Assembly (NCBI GenBank): GCA_035578905.1
Contig: JAQJVL010002528.1
Span: 1-64,000 of the forward strand
Length of the DNA: 64,000 nucleotides
Direction of reading: 5' to 3'
From: Stictocephala bisonia
Lineage: Eukaryota > Arthropoda > Insecta > Hemiptera > Membracidae
Shown here piece after piece: positions 45,831 through 57,155 of this stretch (the stretch's first letter is position 1; the number at the start of each line of letters is the position of its first letter). Both the position numbers and the translations under genes were made by a program. Below the pieces are notes generated by a model, which was given only the letters and a program-made list of their open reading frames with translations, ran no database searches and was not told where the DNA came from.

Positions 45831-47511
45831 TTGCGAGAATGTATGTCATCTAAACTATAATTTATCTGACCACAACACGTTTAATGAACAAATGATAAAA
45901 TAGCAAGATTAATTATTTGATACATTTTCAATTGAAAAAAAATGTAATCCATGTTACAAAAACTGATTGACATACATTGTCAGCTGCATCATATATACAT
46001 TAATAAAAACTGAGGGTGAGAGTTATAACAGGTAAGGAGTAAGGGTATCAGTGAACAAAAACTAAATACAATAATCTAGATCTACTAATTAAAACTCTGG
46101 TCAGAATTTATAAATCATCAGTACAGTTCAAAATTAAAACCACTTATAATTTTTTTTATATAAACACTTTTTATATGTGCATCTTTCTTGTGTGTAAGTA
46201 AACTTATACTCCTATTACACCAAGTCTTAAAGTCCCTCTAGCCAATTAAGTTACGTAAGTGTTTATCAAGAAGTTTCCCACCATTCAGAACGACATTTTA
46301 AATTTTTTATATTTTGTAAATATATAATTTATGTTCACAATGTTTATCTCAGATTAAACAGATTCTTTATACAATTTGTTTCTTCAAACCAAAAACTAAG
46401 TGTCTTAAATAGTAATATTTCCAACTGTTGATTTTGTTGAGATGTAATTATGTCACCAGTGATGCACTGTTTGACAGCTGTTCAAAACTGTACTAATGTA
46501 AAAATATATACACAGGGTGTTCATAATAGTCTCACACCCAGCTTAATATTTTCGGAATGATCATATTAAACAATAAGAATATAATCTGAATGATAACAGA
46601 TAAAGCAATAAGACGTGTTACTCTATTACTACATCTAAAAATCTTTTTGAAATAACTATCAGTTTTCTGTCATATCAGTGAATCGGAAGAAAATCTAAAA
46701 TGAGAACTTAGGGGTATATCAAATTAAAGAGCCCTGTTAGGAAAACACAGTACCGCAAATCTGACCACAAACAAAAGCTTCACTCTTTAAATTATGCTGG
46801 TTCACAGTTTTGAAAAGGTCCTGTTATACACAAAATATTCTTTTCTTGGCTTAAGTTTGGAAAATAAACATTGTAAATGCATATTGGATCTAAAAAATAA
46901 TTTTTAGGGTGTCATTTACAAGGGAGATTACAAGGAGTTCAACAAAATTATGAAACACAAGCATATGTTAAGATGTACATTATTTTAAAAGGTCTATCTA
47001 GTACAAAATAGCAGACGTTGAAAGATTTTACTTAAAGCAAAAATCAGCAATGTCAATAATTCATCATTTGGTTCCAACAAAAATATTGGAAATTATAATA
47101 AATCTTCATCCAGGCCCCATCTAGGGTTAAGCAAGTTACACAATACAGAACCGGCTCAATTATTATTTACGTTTTAATGTATACTGCTAGCATAAATAAT
47201 TGTAGTTTTAGTAAATAGTTATAAGACCTTTTTGGAGCTCCCTTTCATTAGGAAGGTACTAACAAATTAGTTATAAAATCTTTAGATGTGGTTCACATGG
47301 CCATTACCTTTAATGTAAAAATACCCTTAAAAATGTACACCATGTAACATTATACACATATATTATGACAGTTATAAAAATTCATATATATAAAATTTAT
47401 ATAAAATAAACTATATAGATTTAAAAAAATATTTGCTTAAGACACCGTCAGCTTTATGCTAATGAAGGAATGTGTTTTTTCAGGGTTGTACAACATGCCA
47501 CGTGGCTTCTT
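45831..47511. other. Spacer and probable spermidine synthase 3' UTR
   Basis: No coding frame. CAGGGTGTTCATAATAGTCT at 46513 looks like one end of a CAGGGT-type repeat; no partner was found. The part nearest 47511 would be the 3' UTR of the - strand spermidine synthase. Confidence 0.4.
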
Positions 47512-47652
47512 CTAGAATGTGCTAAGAGCCTGCTCAGCAAAGCGTGGTAGGATGAAGGCAGCACGATGTACATCTGCGCTGTAGTAGCGCAAGTTCATTT
47601 TGTTCAGGTCATCTTCAGAAAATATCCTCAGAGGTTCCTTGAAGTTTGTTTC
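47512..47652 (-). CDS. Spermidine synthase, last coding exon
   Basis: On the - strand, acceptor TTTAATTTTTCAG precedes 47652 and 46 codons run to TAG at 47514-47512. The peptide reads ETNFKEPLRIFSEDDLNKMN, then LRYYSADVHRAAFILPRFAE, then QALSTF. This is the C-terminus of eukaryotic spermidine synthase: TNF.EP, the Y(Y)N/S.DVHRAAF.LP.F motif and a short hydrophobic end all match in order. The enzyme moves an aminopropyl group from decarboxylated S-adenosylmethionine to putrescine, in the cytosol; this part packs beside the active site and supports the dimer. The exon starts in phase 0. Catalytic and substrate-binding exons should lie at higher coordinates on this strand, but none was recognised up to 64000. 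The exon is well conserved and undamaged, so the gene is probably functional. Confidence 0.92.
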   Translation of the reverse strand, partial: ETNFKEPLRIFSEDDLNKMNLRYYSADVHRAAFILPRFAEQALSTF

Positions 47653-47849
47653 CTGAAAAATTAAATTTCATTGTAATTTCTTATCTATTAATTGAAATAA
47701 TAGTTTTGGGTCCCTAATAAAGGAAGTTATTCATATTTATTTCTATTGTTATCCTCCTTTTTAACCCTTTTGGTGCTAGGTCAATTTCACATTTCCTATG
47801 TGAAAAGTGCCAGGCCATTTTTGGTGAAATTACAGGATTTCAAAAAAAC

Positions 47850-49290
47850 TTACGCAGGATCAATTTAACTTCAATTTGGATTTAGAAAAGATAAATCAAC
47901 TTTGAATGCTTTAGATGAACTTATTAGACAAATTCACTCATCTTTTGAAGATAAAAGCTTTGCTCAGGCTACATTTTGTGACCTCAGCAGAGCTTTCGAT
48001 TGTGTTGATAGTAAAATTCTCACTGCTAAATTAAAATATGGATTTTCGGGACCGAGTCTAAATTTCTTTCAATCATATTTAACCAATCGTAAACAATTGG
48101 TTTATGTGAATGGTAAGTGGCCAGAGGAAGCTCTTGTGGAATGGGGCGTCCCCAGGGTTCTGTACTGGGCCCAACACTCTTTTTAATTTATTATATTAAT
48201 GATCTGCCATTGGTAACCAATTCAAAAACCATATTATATGCAGATGACACTATACTCTTTAACACCAGTCAAAAATATATATAGCAAAGATCCTTGAACT
48301 CTGTGCTAATGATACATTAAGAAATGCTTCAAATTGGTTCAATTCAAATGGCTTTCTGCTTAATAAGGACAAAACAAAAAAAATATTATTTCATCTTAGA
48401 CACAATTCTGGTTTATTAGACAACAGTTTCTCTGATACAAATTCTTAGGTATTAACATTGACAAAAATTTGACATGGTCAACACACATTGATTATTTTAA
48501 AAAAAGACTCGAGTTATTTATCTTCTAAATAGATTGAATGACATTGTAACGATAAATTACATAAGAGCTGCATACTTTGCCTTTTTTCAGTTCATGTTTA
48601 GATTTGGTTTAGTTTTATATGGCAATTGTACCAGAATTGAAGAAATATTGTTATTACAAAAGAAAGCAATCAGAGCCCTTAAAAAATGTGACTCTAGAGA
48701 GCACTGTAAGCAACTTTTTAAAGAATTCCATTTATAAACTGTTAGAAATTTATACATATATGATTTAGTTATTTACATACATAAAAATTCAAATTTACTC
48801 AATTTTAAACATACAGTTCATGATCATAACACTCGTAATAAGAACAATGTTGATATCAGTCACTTCCAAACACACAGTTCATGATCATAACACTCGTAAT
48901 AAGAACAATGTTGATACCAGTCTCTTCCGTTTAAGTAAAACACTTAATAGCCATATGGTAGTATCTTTAAAAGTGTACAACTTCTTAGAAAAGAATATTA
49001 GCTCATATCCCTTTCAAATATTTAAAAATAAATTCTACTCCTGGCTATTAGAGAACCCATTTTTTAGTTTAAATGAAATTTTTAGGAAGAAAACGATAGT
49101 TTTAATTTCATTGCTTATTATAAACTATCTATTCATTGTAATTTTATGAACTAACTTTTAATCCCTTTAAAATTACTGTTAGCTGTAAGAATTTAACTCA
49201 GCTGTAATATTGAGTTGCAATTATGACTTTGTCAATAATGTTATACATTTATACGGCAAATGAAGAGTATTATTATTATTATCATATAAT
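47850..49290 (+). pseudogene. 5'-truncated LINE, RT and C-terminus
   Basis: Blocks in order: DKSTLNALDELIRQIHSSFE, FCDLSRAFDCVDSKILTAKL (block A Asp), GFSGPSLNFFQSYLTNRKQL, a frameshifted PQGSVLGP equivalent ([11 protein letters not shown]), [10 protein letters not shown] (catalytic box, 48233-48262), ASNWFNSNGFLLNKDKTKK, then HDHNTRNKNNVDTSLFRLS and VSLKVYNFLEKN at the C-terminus. It ends with (TAT)n at 49268-49283. Stops, frameshifts and a 61 bp tandem duplication inactivate it. Confidence 0.85.
48814..48935 (+). repeat. 61 bp tandem duplication in the LINE
   Basis: CAGTTCATGATCATAACACT starts at 48814 and again at 48875; both copies continue with CGTAATAAGAACAATGTTGA. Duplicates the HDHNTRNKNNVD segment of the LINE protein and shifts its frame. 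Confidence 0.9.
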
Positions 49291-49519
49291 ATTTACAACA
49301 AATTTTTTCTCATTGTATTTTTATTGAGAATTTCAAACTAAACAAAGGCAAATAATGTCATTAACTTATACTTACAATTTTCATTTTATAAAAATATAAC
49401 TAAAATGCTGCATTTTGGTTACCTAGCAACATACAGACTAATTATTGAAATATATAAAGCAGTTTTTCTGAAATAAAACTGGGATTGTTGATTTACCTCT
49501 GTAATGTTCTAATAGTTAC

Positions 49520-49662
49520 AAAATATAAATATATAGCTTAATGTCGGATAAATATGAGTTTTCGTCAGATGAAGTTAAATCAGCAATGAATTCGTCATCT
49601 ACATCAACATTGTTTTGGCCTAATCTACTAGTGCTAGCAACTGATGTATCAGGATCACTTGT
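49520..49662 (-). pseudogene. piggyBac-type transposase N-terminal remnant
   Basis: On the - strand: SDPDTSVASTSRLGQNN, then VDVDDEFIADLTSSDENSYL, then SDIK and a stop. Acidic Ser/Asp/Thr-rich text in a TTAA element fits the N-terminal region of piggyBac transposases. It parallels the remnant at 2041-2189, also read from the right end inwards, but the sequence is different. No catalytic part remains. Confidence 0.45.
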
Positions 49663-50356
49663 GTTTTATAATAACGTTATCGAAAGTCTTTTGTCTTCTG
49701 CTGGAATAAGCGTGGTTACTCATTGTAATAAACTTCTAAGTAGATAAAAAATAATTATTGTTCACAAATTAGATAAACAAACATACGTTACACTACATTG
49801 GCGTGAAAGACGAACTCAGTTGCACTGACTACTGACATAAGCTAATGTTTACTGCAATCAGCTGCACAATTTTACGAAAGAAAAGTGCGAAACTGACAAC
49901 GGCAATTAATTCGTCTGATTTGACTTCGGCGGCTGATTGATGAAAAATAGTGTGATGTAGTATAAAAAATACAGCGCGTCTCTCACAGTGCATTTTTCAC
50001 ATTAGCATGATGCATCGCTTACAGCGACTCCCGGCATTATAAAAGGGTTAAAATAGAATTGGAATATCTATAAACTGCTAATAACCTTACATTTTTTTAC
50101 TGCCAATTCTTATTCAAGGTGGCTATTTACCAGGGATTAAGCTGTGAATTTCTTAATAAAGGCAAGGAAACTAGTATGTTTCAATTAATGCGTGGTAATA
50201 AATATGATAGCAAAATATTTACACGAAAATAATTGTCTCGTCAGAGGATGTACATATAGCTTATTGTTACCCTTCTATTTCCATCGCCATTGCTGATATG
50301 AGCATCTTTCTTAGTCTGTTTAAAGAGGCCATAATAATCTGGATATTGTTTAGAAG

Positions 50357-50433
50357 TTCTAGTGGCATAAAGAATAGTGTGCCCATTCTAGTGGCATAAA
50401 GAATAGTGCCAACATTCTTTATGCCACTAGAAT
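50357..50433. repeat. Perfect 20 bp inverted repeat with a third direct copy
   Basis: ATTCTAGTGGCATAAAGAAT (50385-50404) and its exact inverse (50414-50433) are separated by 9 bases; a direct copy of the same arm lies at 50357-50375. The unit borders the 3' end of the - strand LINE. Confidence 0.95.
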
Positions 50434-50439
50434 AGAATA

Positions 50440-51412
50440 GAAATTTCTTTATTTTGAAAATTAATTATACAATTAATGTACAAAAAAGGCGAAGTTAGGG
50501 CCACATGGCCCTTTCTTACAGTTAACCTTAAGTAAAACAATAATTAAGTATAATAACTAAATAAAGAAATGAAAATACCATATTAAATAGCTATAAGTCA
50601 TTTAAAAAAGAAAAAAGCTTACTACTTAACATAGCATGAACAGTTTTAAAAACATACATTTTACATTATTACACTTAACATGAACATACTGTACAACAAT
50701 AATAATTTTAGTAAAACAGAGCATTGCAAAAATTTTTAAATATGTTTTTCCATTCATACATCCTCTCATTCATACCGCTTGCTACCAACTCCACCCCAGC
50801 AGAGCCCAAGCCCTAAGACGAACCGGCCGATATCATCCGCTCCATGAAATGTTGTTTTAAAGACACCACAAACCGGGAAAGGCTAGGGATTGAGGTAATA
50901 TTTATCGGGAGGGAGTTCCATAAGCGACACACCGTTATTGTGAAAGATTTGTCGTATGCAGCTGTTCTGTGATGGGGCATGCGCAAAAGTGAAGATCCTG
51001 ATCTTGATCCACTTGAACTTCTTTCCGCCACGTACTCAAAATCTTTAGAAAAATATTTTGGTGATTTTTTGGTAATGAAAGAATGAGTAAAAGGGAGAAT
51101 TTTGATAGACCTCTGATCAGATAGTTTCAAAATTTTAGACTGGATATAGTATGGAGTTATATGCTCATCTCTCCGTATGTTAAAAGCGAAACGGAGGCAG
51201 TAATTTTGAGTCCTTTGCAGTCTTTCACTAAGTGATACAGTCATGTCATTGTTATAGTAAGTAAAATAGGAAAATATGAGTGATTTGACTAGGATCAGTT
51301 TGATTTCTGCAGGTAGAAAGTGTTGAAGTCTTTTTAGCGAGTGCATTCCTGCAAATACTCTGTTGCACGTCTCGACAACGGCTTCGTTCCAAGTAAGAGT
51401 AGTGTTGATTTA
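50440..51412 (-). pseudogene. 5'-truncated LINE, ORF2 C-terminus
   Basis: The - strand frame 51346-50813 is open for 177 codons: MHSLKRLQHFLPAEIKLILV, SLSERLQRTQNYCLRFAFNI, HITPYYIQSKILKLSDQRSI, HRTAAYDKSFTITVCRLWNS LP and LSRFVVSLKQHFMERMIS. This is the C-terminal half of a Jockey/RTE-like ORF2 after the reverse transcriptase. It is followed by about 360 bp of 3' UTR with GGGCCATGTGGCCCT and a short A-rich end. It is the least damaged LINE frame in the window. Confidence 0.85.
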
Positions 51413-52730
51413 TAGAATGGGTTCAATAAAACCGTAATGGAGTGAAATGATTTTGATAGCAGTAAATGATTTTAGTTCTAGTCATAAGTTGTTGATAAAT
51501 CTTAATTTCATGTGTTGTAATTAATTGAAATTATTTTTATTTAAATTTGATTAAATAGACTAACCTTTATTAATTATACAAATAAATGTTTGGGGAAAGA
51601 AACCTATTAAGGTTGTCCACCAGGCACAGATGTCACAGACCCCAAAAAAGTATATTTGAGTATGTGATATACTACATATTTAATTTCGTAAGGCAAATTG
51701 GTGCGCCAAAATTCCAAGCACTACTACACTCCACCTAGGGCCTTCGAAAATGACTCATTTTAAAGCTCTGATGGTGTAGATGGCGGGAAAAATAAAAGTT
51801 TTGCAATTCGCCTTTAGATGCAAAGGCCTTTAGATGTGGGCCAAATCAAAGTCCATGTGATCGTAGGGAGGGTGTTTCAGCACATCAAAGTCCATATGTT
51901 CATAAGAAGGGTGGCTGGATCATTACCAATGATAAATTTGGTTTATCATAAAGAACAAACCTAAATTCTTAAAAATATATTGCAGATGGTGAAATGAAAA
52001 TAGTATATAAAATATACACAGCTATATTTTCAAAAATATATATCCAAGTGTCTGGAAAAGTCAAGTTTTATAGAAAAATAAATTGGTATCAAATGAAAAA
52101 TGTATTAATGATTAAAAGAGGTTATGATGAATGATGTATAGTTATAGTTATAAGGAAGCGTATTAGATCCATTGGCCTTCAAAGTTCCCATGTTAATCTA
52201 ATATAAAGAAGGATTCTAACTTTTGTTTTGATTTATTGAGTCCAGCTGTCAATAAGACACATTAAATATTCCAGCTGTTAATGTTTTATACTCTAATTAA
52301 AAGGCACAAGGCCAAACCTTTAAGAAGCTGGTGTTTAGCTGAACAAATTGGTTTTTACACATGGGCAACTATATGTTGCATTTAGTTAATATATTAAAAT
52401 CCCCAGACGGAATTAAATTGTTTTTGAAAATACAGTCGACCAAAACAACGAAACAGACAATTCTTTCAAAAAAATATAATGTGCAGAGAAGTTTTATACA
52501 ACAATAATACCTTATTAATTTGTATATATGATGATGAGTTTAAAAAAAACTAATAATAATTAAATATTATTCAGTAAATATTTAACAGCAACAATTTTAT
52601 TTTATTTATTTAGGGGCTTTTGCCCCCCACAAACCGCTATACCCCCACATACACATACCGCTAGTATATCTTTGTCAAATTCATGGAAATTCTTTTAAAT
52701 ATACTGTACCTCATGACTTTAACTATATGT
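51413..52730. other. Spacer with a 39 bp direct repeat
   Basis: ATCAAAGTCCATGTGATCGT near 51847 and ATCAAAGTCCATATGTTCAT near 51886 begin two diverged 39 bp units ending AGGGTG. GGGGCTTTTGCCCC at 52613 is a perfect small hairpin. No gene recognised. Confidence 0.5.
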
Positions 52731-53145
52731 CGAGAATGATGAAAAGTAGGGAAAAACAAATAGTAAATGTGAGATATTAGTCACCATCAAATTACATATT
52801 AAACTTAAAATGCCTAGCCATTTAACAGTATTTATCTCCCCTAAAGACTGCATGTCTTTTGTAGTTTGGTGAGTCAATCGGTGGCAAATTGTTATTACTC
52901 GTAATAAAGTATCAAAACTTTGAATAGACATTCTGTAACAATTAAAATATTTTGTATCTTTTTTATTTATTCGTTTTATAAAATTGACCGTTCGAAAGCC
53001 TTTGACTAAGGATAGGATGTACCCAATATTTTCTCGCACATCTTCTTATTCTCGCACAAATAACAAGAGCACATACACAAGCAATAGAACCCATTGCTCG
53101 ACTACAAGACCACATAAATCGCCATAGTATGCGCCTTAAACATTC
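52731..53145 (-). pseudogene. PIF/Harbinger (HARBI1-like) nuclease remnant
   Basis: On the - strand: CARKYWVHPILSQRLSNGQF, YKTNK, then DTKYFNCYRMSIQSFDTLL and, with frame changes, a TMR-x-IS..E+L.+TL+YL equivalent (INTVKWLGILSL). WVHPI, the FxxYFRMS..SFD.LL segment and its distance match the N-terminal part of HARBI1-type Harbinger proteins common in insects. The DDE catalytic part is missing. Harbinger ends were not located. Confidence 0.65.
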
Positions 53146-53587
53146 AAGCAAGACAATTTTTAATCGCCGATTTTACTATTGATCGATGTCAAAATATCGC
53201 TAGTGTATGCTAGGCCTTAATGACAAATGTTTTCTGCTGACAGTAAAAAACAGTGGGGAAATTACTGTAAAAATGTAGAAAGGATTGAAGAAGAGTTGTG
53301 GATAGCTGATGACCTTCAGGATGACATTAAACTTTTCATAATCCAGCTGACTGTCATCTTCAACAGTTGAAGGATCAACTTCTTCCATAGAGTGGAACAA
53401 CTCATAGCAGCACATTGTCTGAGAGATATTTCCTTAGCCATAACCATTACATTACATTCTAGCCTACTGCTGCACATTTCATCGTTGTGAACAAAACTTT
53501 CTCTAATGAAGCTGAGCAATTAAACGTTTGGAATTGCTTGAGTTCATAACTAGAAAATGCATGTGACACAATTATAGTTAATTTTTA

Positions 53588-53690
53588 GGAGTGTGCAATG
53601 CAGCAAATGTTTTTTGATTTGATGTAGCGATGTGATTCAAAGAATTTCGATGTGATTCGATGCAACTGGAGTCTATGTACACCTAAAGAA
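53588..53690. mobile_element. hAT-like terminus, family 1 type
   Basis: TAGGAGTGTGCAATGCAGCA, then repeated GATGTGATTCRAWG motifs (53615-53665), resembles the GGGTGCGCGATGCAGCA end at 21545 (inverted) and the CATCGATTC motifs inside it. Only one end is visible. Confidence 0.45.
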
Positions 53691-53945
53691 TTTACGGTTT
53701 TATTAAATACCTTTTGTTACATGTACCATATTTTTGTGACAGCAGGCACCCGGCAGAAAGGGCAACTATCGCTCGCGCATGCGCGGAACTTGGGGAGGGG
53801 AGTTGACGCGACGTCAGTCGGAGTGGTTCACGAGTTGCAAGGGAAGCAGATACACCACAGGACCCACCACCGCCTTGAGGCGCTGGACTGGATGAGTAGC
53901 ATCGTAGTTTAAGTTTTGGCGAGATCCTTTAATATTTTTAATCTA

Positions 53946-53986
53946 TCCTGATGTTTAGTCTAAACAATCAGGATGGGGGGGGGGGG
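53946..53986. repeat. Hairpin followed by a 12 G run
   Basis: ATCCTGATGTTTA pairs with TAAACAATCAGGAT across GTC (one bulge), and G12 follows directly at 53975-53986. Confidence 0.85.
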
Positions 53987-54000
53987 TAGTTGAACCATTG

Positions 54001-54369
54001 TGTAGTACTCAATTTCCTAAACTTTTTAATGTAGACTTCCGTAGCTAGAGGGCACGAGGTGATCGCAGCCAACCAAAACGTTTGCACCAAATTGTAATTG
54101 TTATCCTTTTCCTTGTGATTAACAGGGAATCCGACGAATAGCACTCACGCGGCCGACGCTTCGACTAACTAACCCACGCGCTTCTAAATTGTGCGGGAAA
54201 CAGGGCCCAAATAATCGTATATATATTACCCCACGGCCTCTGATTAATTAGAGGCAATTTTCCGAGTTAGCACCGTCTGATCCCACAGTTGGTCTTCATG
54301 TGGGTAGCAGCCAAACCAATCTCATTTTCCCCGCAACCCACAGTGGAGCCTTTCACCCCGTTCCCCACA
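54001..54369 (+). mobile_element. Possible solo or 5' LTR
   Basis: Begins TGTAGTACTC and ends CCCCACA, followed by AATTGGTGGCAGACC, which resembles the start of internal retroelement sequence with a primer-binding site (TGG-type). The stretch is GC-richer than its surroundings. No second copy of the LTR was found, and no target duplication was confirmed, so this is weak. A Gypsy-type pol lies 7 kb downstream (61630), separated by the hAT at 55784. Confidence 0.3.
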
Positions 54370-55778
54370 AATTGGTGGCAGACCTGCACATTTTGTAAAA
54401 ATGGGTACCAGAGCTATCAGTTTTTTTAATATAAATAAATTTTTCAAATTAAAACAGTCCATTTACATTCAGTAAGCGAAGCCAGTCCACAGACATGTCG
54501 GTCACGACACGTCCGTTCACGAACATGTTGGCCGTCCGGCAAACATAACTTTCACCCTCTCAGCTTCACATTACCGTTATAGGCTTTAATATTACCCAAC
54601 TTCAATAATTTGTTTTGCAATAAATAAATTCCAATTTTCTTTTTAACAAATAATGAAATCAATGACCATGTGAATACGAAAGTAGGGATCAGCGGTGTAG
54701 ACAGGCTGATATCGTGCGTTTTAAAACCTGTCTATAGGCTGCGACCACGCGGTGTTATATTATCCGGTGGCTAGTATAATGAAAGATAACTTAAAACATT
54801 GACACTTTTTGATTATATAAATGTTAGCTAGTTAGCGTTAACGTAAGCAACAAAAATATAAAAATTGACTTAATATCAAAGAAAGAAGGTCAATTAAAAA
54901 TAATACAAGGAATGTAAGATGAAGGGATTAAAAAAATGCAGTAGGCAGTGAGATTTATTTTCCTAAAGCACAATAAATCACAATTATTTTTAAATAGAAT
55001 TTTAGGGCTTAATAAATGTGTTAAGCACTAAGCATGCTTATGTAATTAAGTAATTAAGAGCAAATACAGGAAAAGCTAGTAATAAAGAAACTTGATGGCT
55101 CTGCATTAAATTTAAATGCCAATAATTGTACTTTGCTTTTGTTGTGGGAGAGTAACTGTTCAAAATTATCCAAATCTAATTTGGTACAGTTAAAATAATA
55201 TAATTCACAGGCAAAAAGAAGAATGTACAAAATAATGGAAAACAACTTTATTATTAACTATCATTGTTGGAAAATGATGACAGCCATATAACTGATTACT
55301 TTTTAACTAACGATGAGTTGACTGAAATAAATATTAATATAAAGTTACATAAGCATAGATAAATAAAGTGTACTATATCACAGAACCTTTTTAGAAGAAG
55401 AATCATTTTGATAAGTAAAACAATCCATTATTGTTTAGCAAATATATTACAATTAATAAAACAATATCAAAAAATGCAATAACATGTAATTTATTGAATG
55501 GATTAAGATTTGTTATATTTATTCTAATTTAAAATATTTTCCAATAAAAATGTTGAAAATATATGTTAATAGGGTTGTTTTTATTAAGTCATGTTTAATA
55601 CTCAGTGCCAACAGACTAACTGAATCGAAACCGACGAACGTGAATTATTGTTAAAATGGAACAAGTTTGAATTTATAAAAGGAAATAAGATAATACTGTG
55701 TTTTGATTGGGAAGTGTTTTGTTAAAAAGATGGACTGTAGAGGCTAGGTACCCTTGTGAGGCGGTTTCCAGGACATGG
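54370..55778. other. Spacer, nothing coding recognised
   Basis: A GC-balanced patch at 54470-54560 with CGTCCGTTCACGAACATG and another at 54680-54770 (TAGACAGG .. CCTGTCTA inverted) are unexplained; the rest is AT-rich. If 54001 is an LTR this could be eroded gag/leader sequence. Confidence 0.35.
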
Positions 55779-56941
55779 GTAAACAGGGTGTCTACCGGTC
55801 ACGGAAGTCCCCGAAAAGTCCCGTATTTGTATGAAGGATCATGGAAATCACCAAGTCACGAATTTTTTATTCGTAGGTCACCGAAATATGGACAACTTTT
55901 TCTTTTATTATTATGATTTTTTTCGCTCAATGATGGTTTTTCATTTACGTCAAGCGTTTTGATTCAGTTGATTGTTCGTCAACGTCAACAGTGATACATC
56001 GATGCGTGTATACGTTCAGCGTAATATTGTGTAGAGTAGAACACAGAAACTATAAGGACATGGAAGAAATAGGAATGTTATTAGATGGAATGGAGAAATG
56101 CATAAGAAAGTTCAGTTCGACGCCATTGGCTGTTGTCTTGGCAACGTAATTTCGTCACAAGCGCATGCGCAAAGACTCGGAAATGTGTTCTACTATTCGC
56201 TATGCGCCGTACTTTCAAACACCTGTTTTCGTGAGTTTGTTTTGTTTGCCATTCTTTTCCTTGTTCCAAGTTGGTTCCTTTCGTGAGAGGTCCAACCTCT
56301 CAGACCATACCGGTATTCAACTAGTGAATCGTGACCGACTATAGCTTGAATAAAGCAAGTTAGTCTGTTAAGTTGAACTGCTTTGTTTGCACCTAATTTG
56401 GCGTTGGCATAAATCCAATACGGTGAAGCAGTGATTTTTAATTCATTTTCTAAAGTGCCGTTAAAGTAAACTCTAGAAATATTTTAGTGTACAGTAATAA
56501 TTTGTTCAGACATAGTGTGAAATATCAGTGAAAGTTATTTTAGTTTCTTTTTAATAAGTTTTAATAAGTTAGTGTAGTAATAGTTATAGGCCTACTAGTT
56601 TTTCAGTTGACAGAGACAACATGCCGGGCAAGTGCCGATTCCAAAAAACGTGGTCTGAAGACGACAATTTTAAAATGTGGTTGAGACCAGGTAAAGACTT
56701 ATATACAGCATTTTGCTGTTTATGCAAAAGACATTTTGATGTCTCTCATTCAGGTGTCAATAGTCTTAAGTCACACAAATTAGGAAAAAAACATGCCGAA
56801 TTAGAAAAAAACCTTAAAAGCGGCGAACAAATGACTTCATGCTATTAGGCCTAACATTTGTAGTTCCAGTACTGCAGCCAGTAGTACTGTAGATAGTTCC
56901 TTAAGCCAGCAAGGAAGTAATGAAGCTGGCTTATGATAAAT

Positions 56942-57040
56942 TGGACATTATGATAAATTATTGGTGTTCAGAAAAAAACATGGTTAGCACAAGGTACCTG
57001 ACGAACATTTTTAGAAAGGTCTTCTACTGTTGATATGACA
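56942..57040 (+). repeat. Copy of transposase segment 57472-57565
   Basis: GACATTATGATAAATTATTG through TTCTACTGTTGATATG occurs at 56942 and 57472 with only small changes (CTGACGAACA versus CTGACTTCAACA). It replaces or adds to the Ser/Thr-rich linker after the zinc finger. Confidence 0.9.
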
Positions 57041-57104
57041 CTGCCTTCTACTTCAAAAACTTCATTAATTGAGGTTAGCCAACAATCAGAGTTTTCGTCT
57101 TTGG

Positions 57105-57107
<3 letters not shown>

Positions 57108-57153
<46 letters not shown>
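57108..57153 (+). repeat. 46 bp poly(A) run
   Basis: Uninterrupted A from 57108 to 57153, inside the hAT transposase region. Confidence 0.98.

Positions 57154-57155
<2 letters not shown>

Larger units (their letters stand above)
47761..50051 (-). mobile_element. piggyBac-like TTAA element hosting a LINE
   Basis: TTAA at 47761-47764 and 50048-50051; ends CCCTTTTGGTGC and the inverse-type CATTATAAAAGGG. Near the left end TTTCACAT-TTCCT-ATGTGAAA is a perfect 8 bp hairpin. A LINE (about 47850-49290) sits inside, so the original element was about 0.85 kb. It carries a - strand transposase N-terminal remnant. It lies at most about 110 bp from the spermidine synthase exon, in its intron. Confidence 0.75.

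Noticed and set aside
46513..46720. A complete CAGGGTG-type MITE
   Set aside because: Only one end could be seen; no inverted partner or duplication within the next kilobases.
53200..53415. 71-residue - strand frame beginning MCCYELFHSMEEVD next to the Harbinger remnant
   Set aside because: Possibly part of the element, but no known Harbinger or Myb-like motif could be recognised, so it is not called.
53652..53912. 86-residue frame in a GC-rich patch
   Set aside because: The GC-rich patch keeps several frames open at once; no homologous motif was visible.
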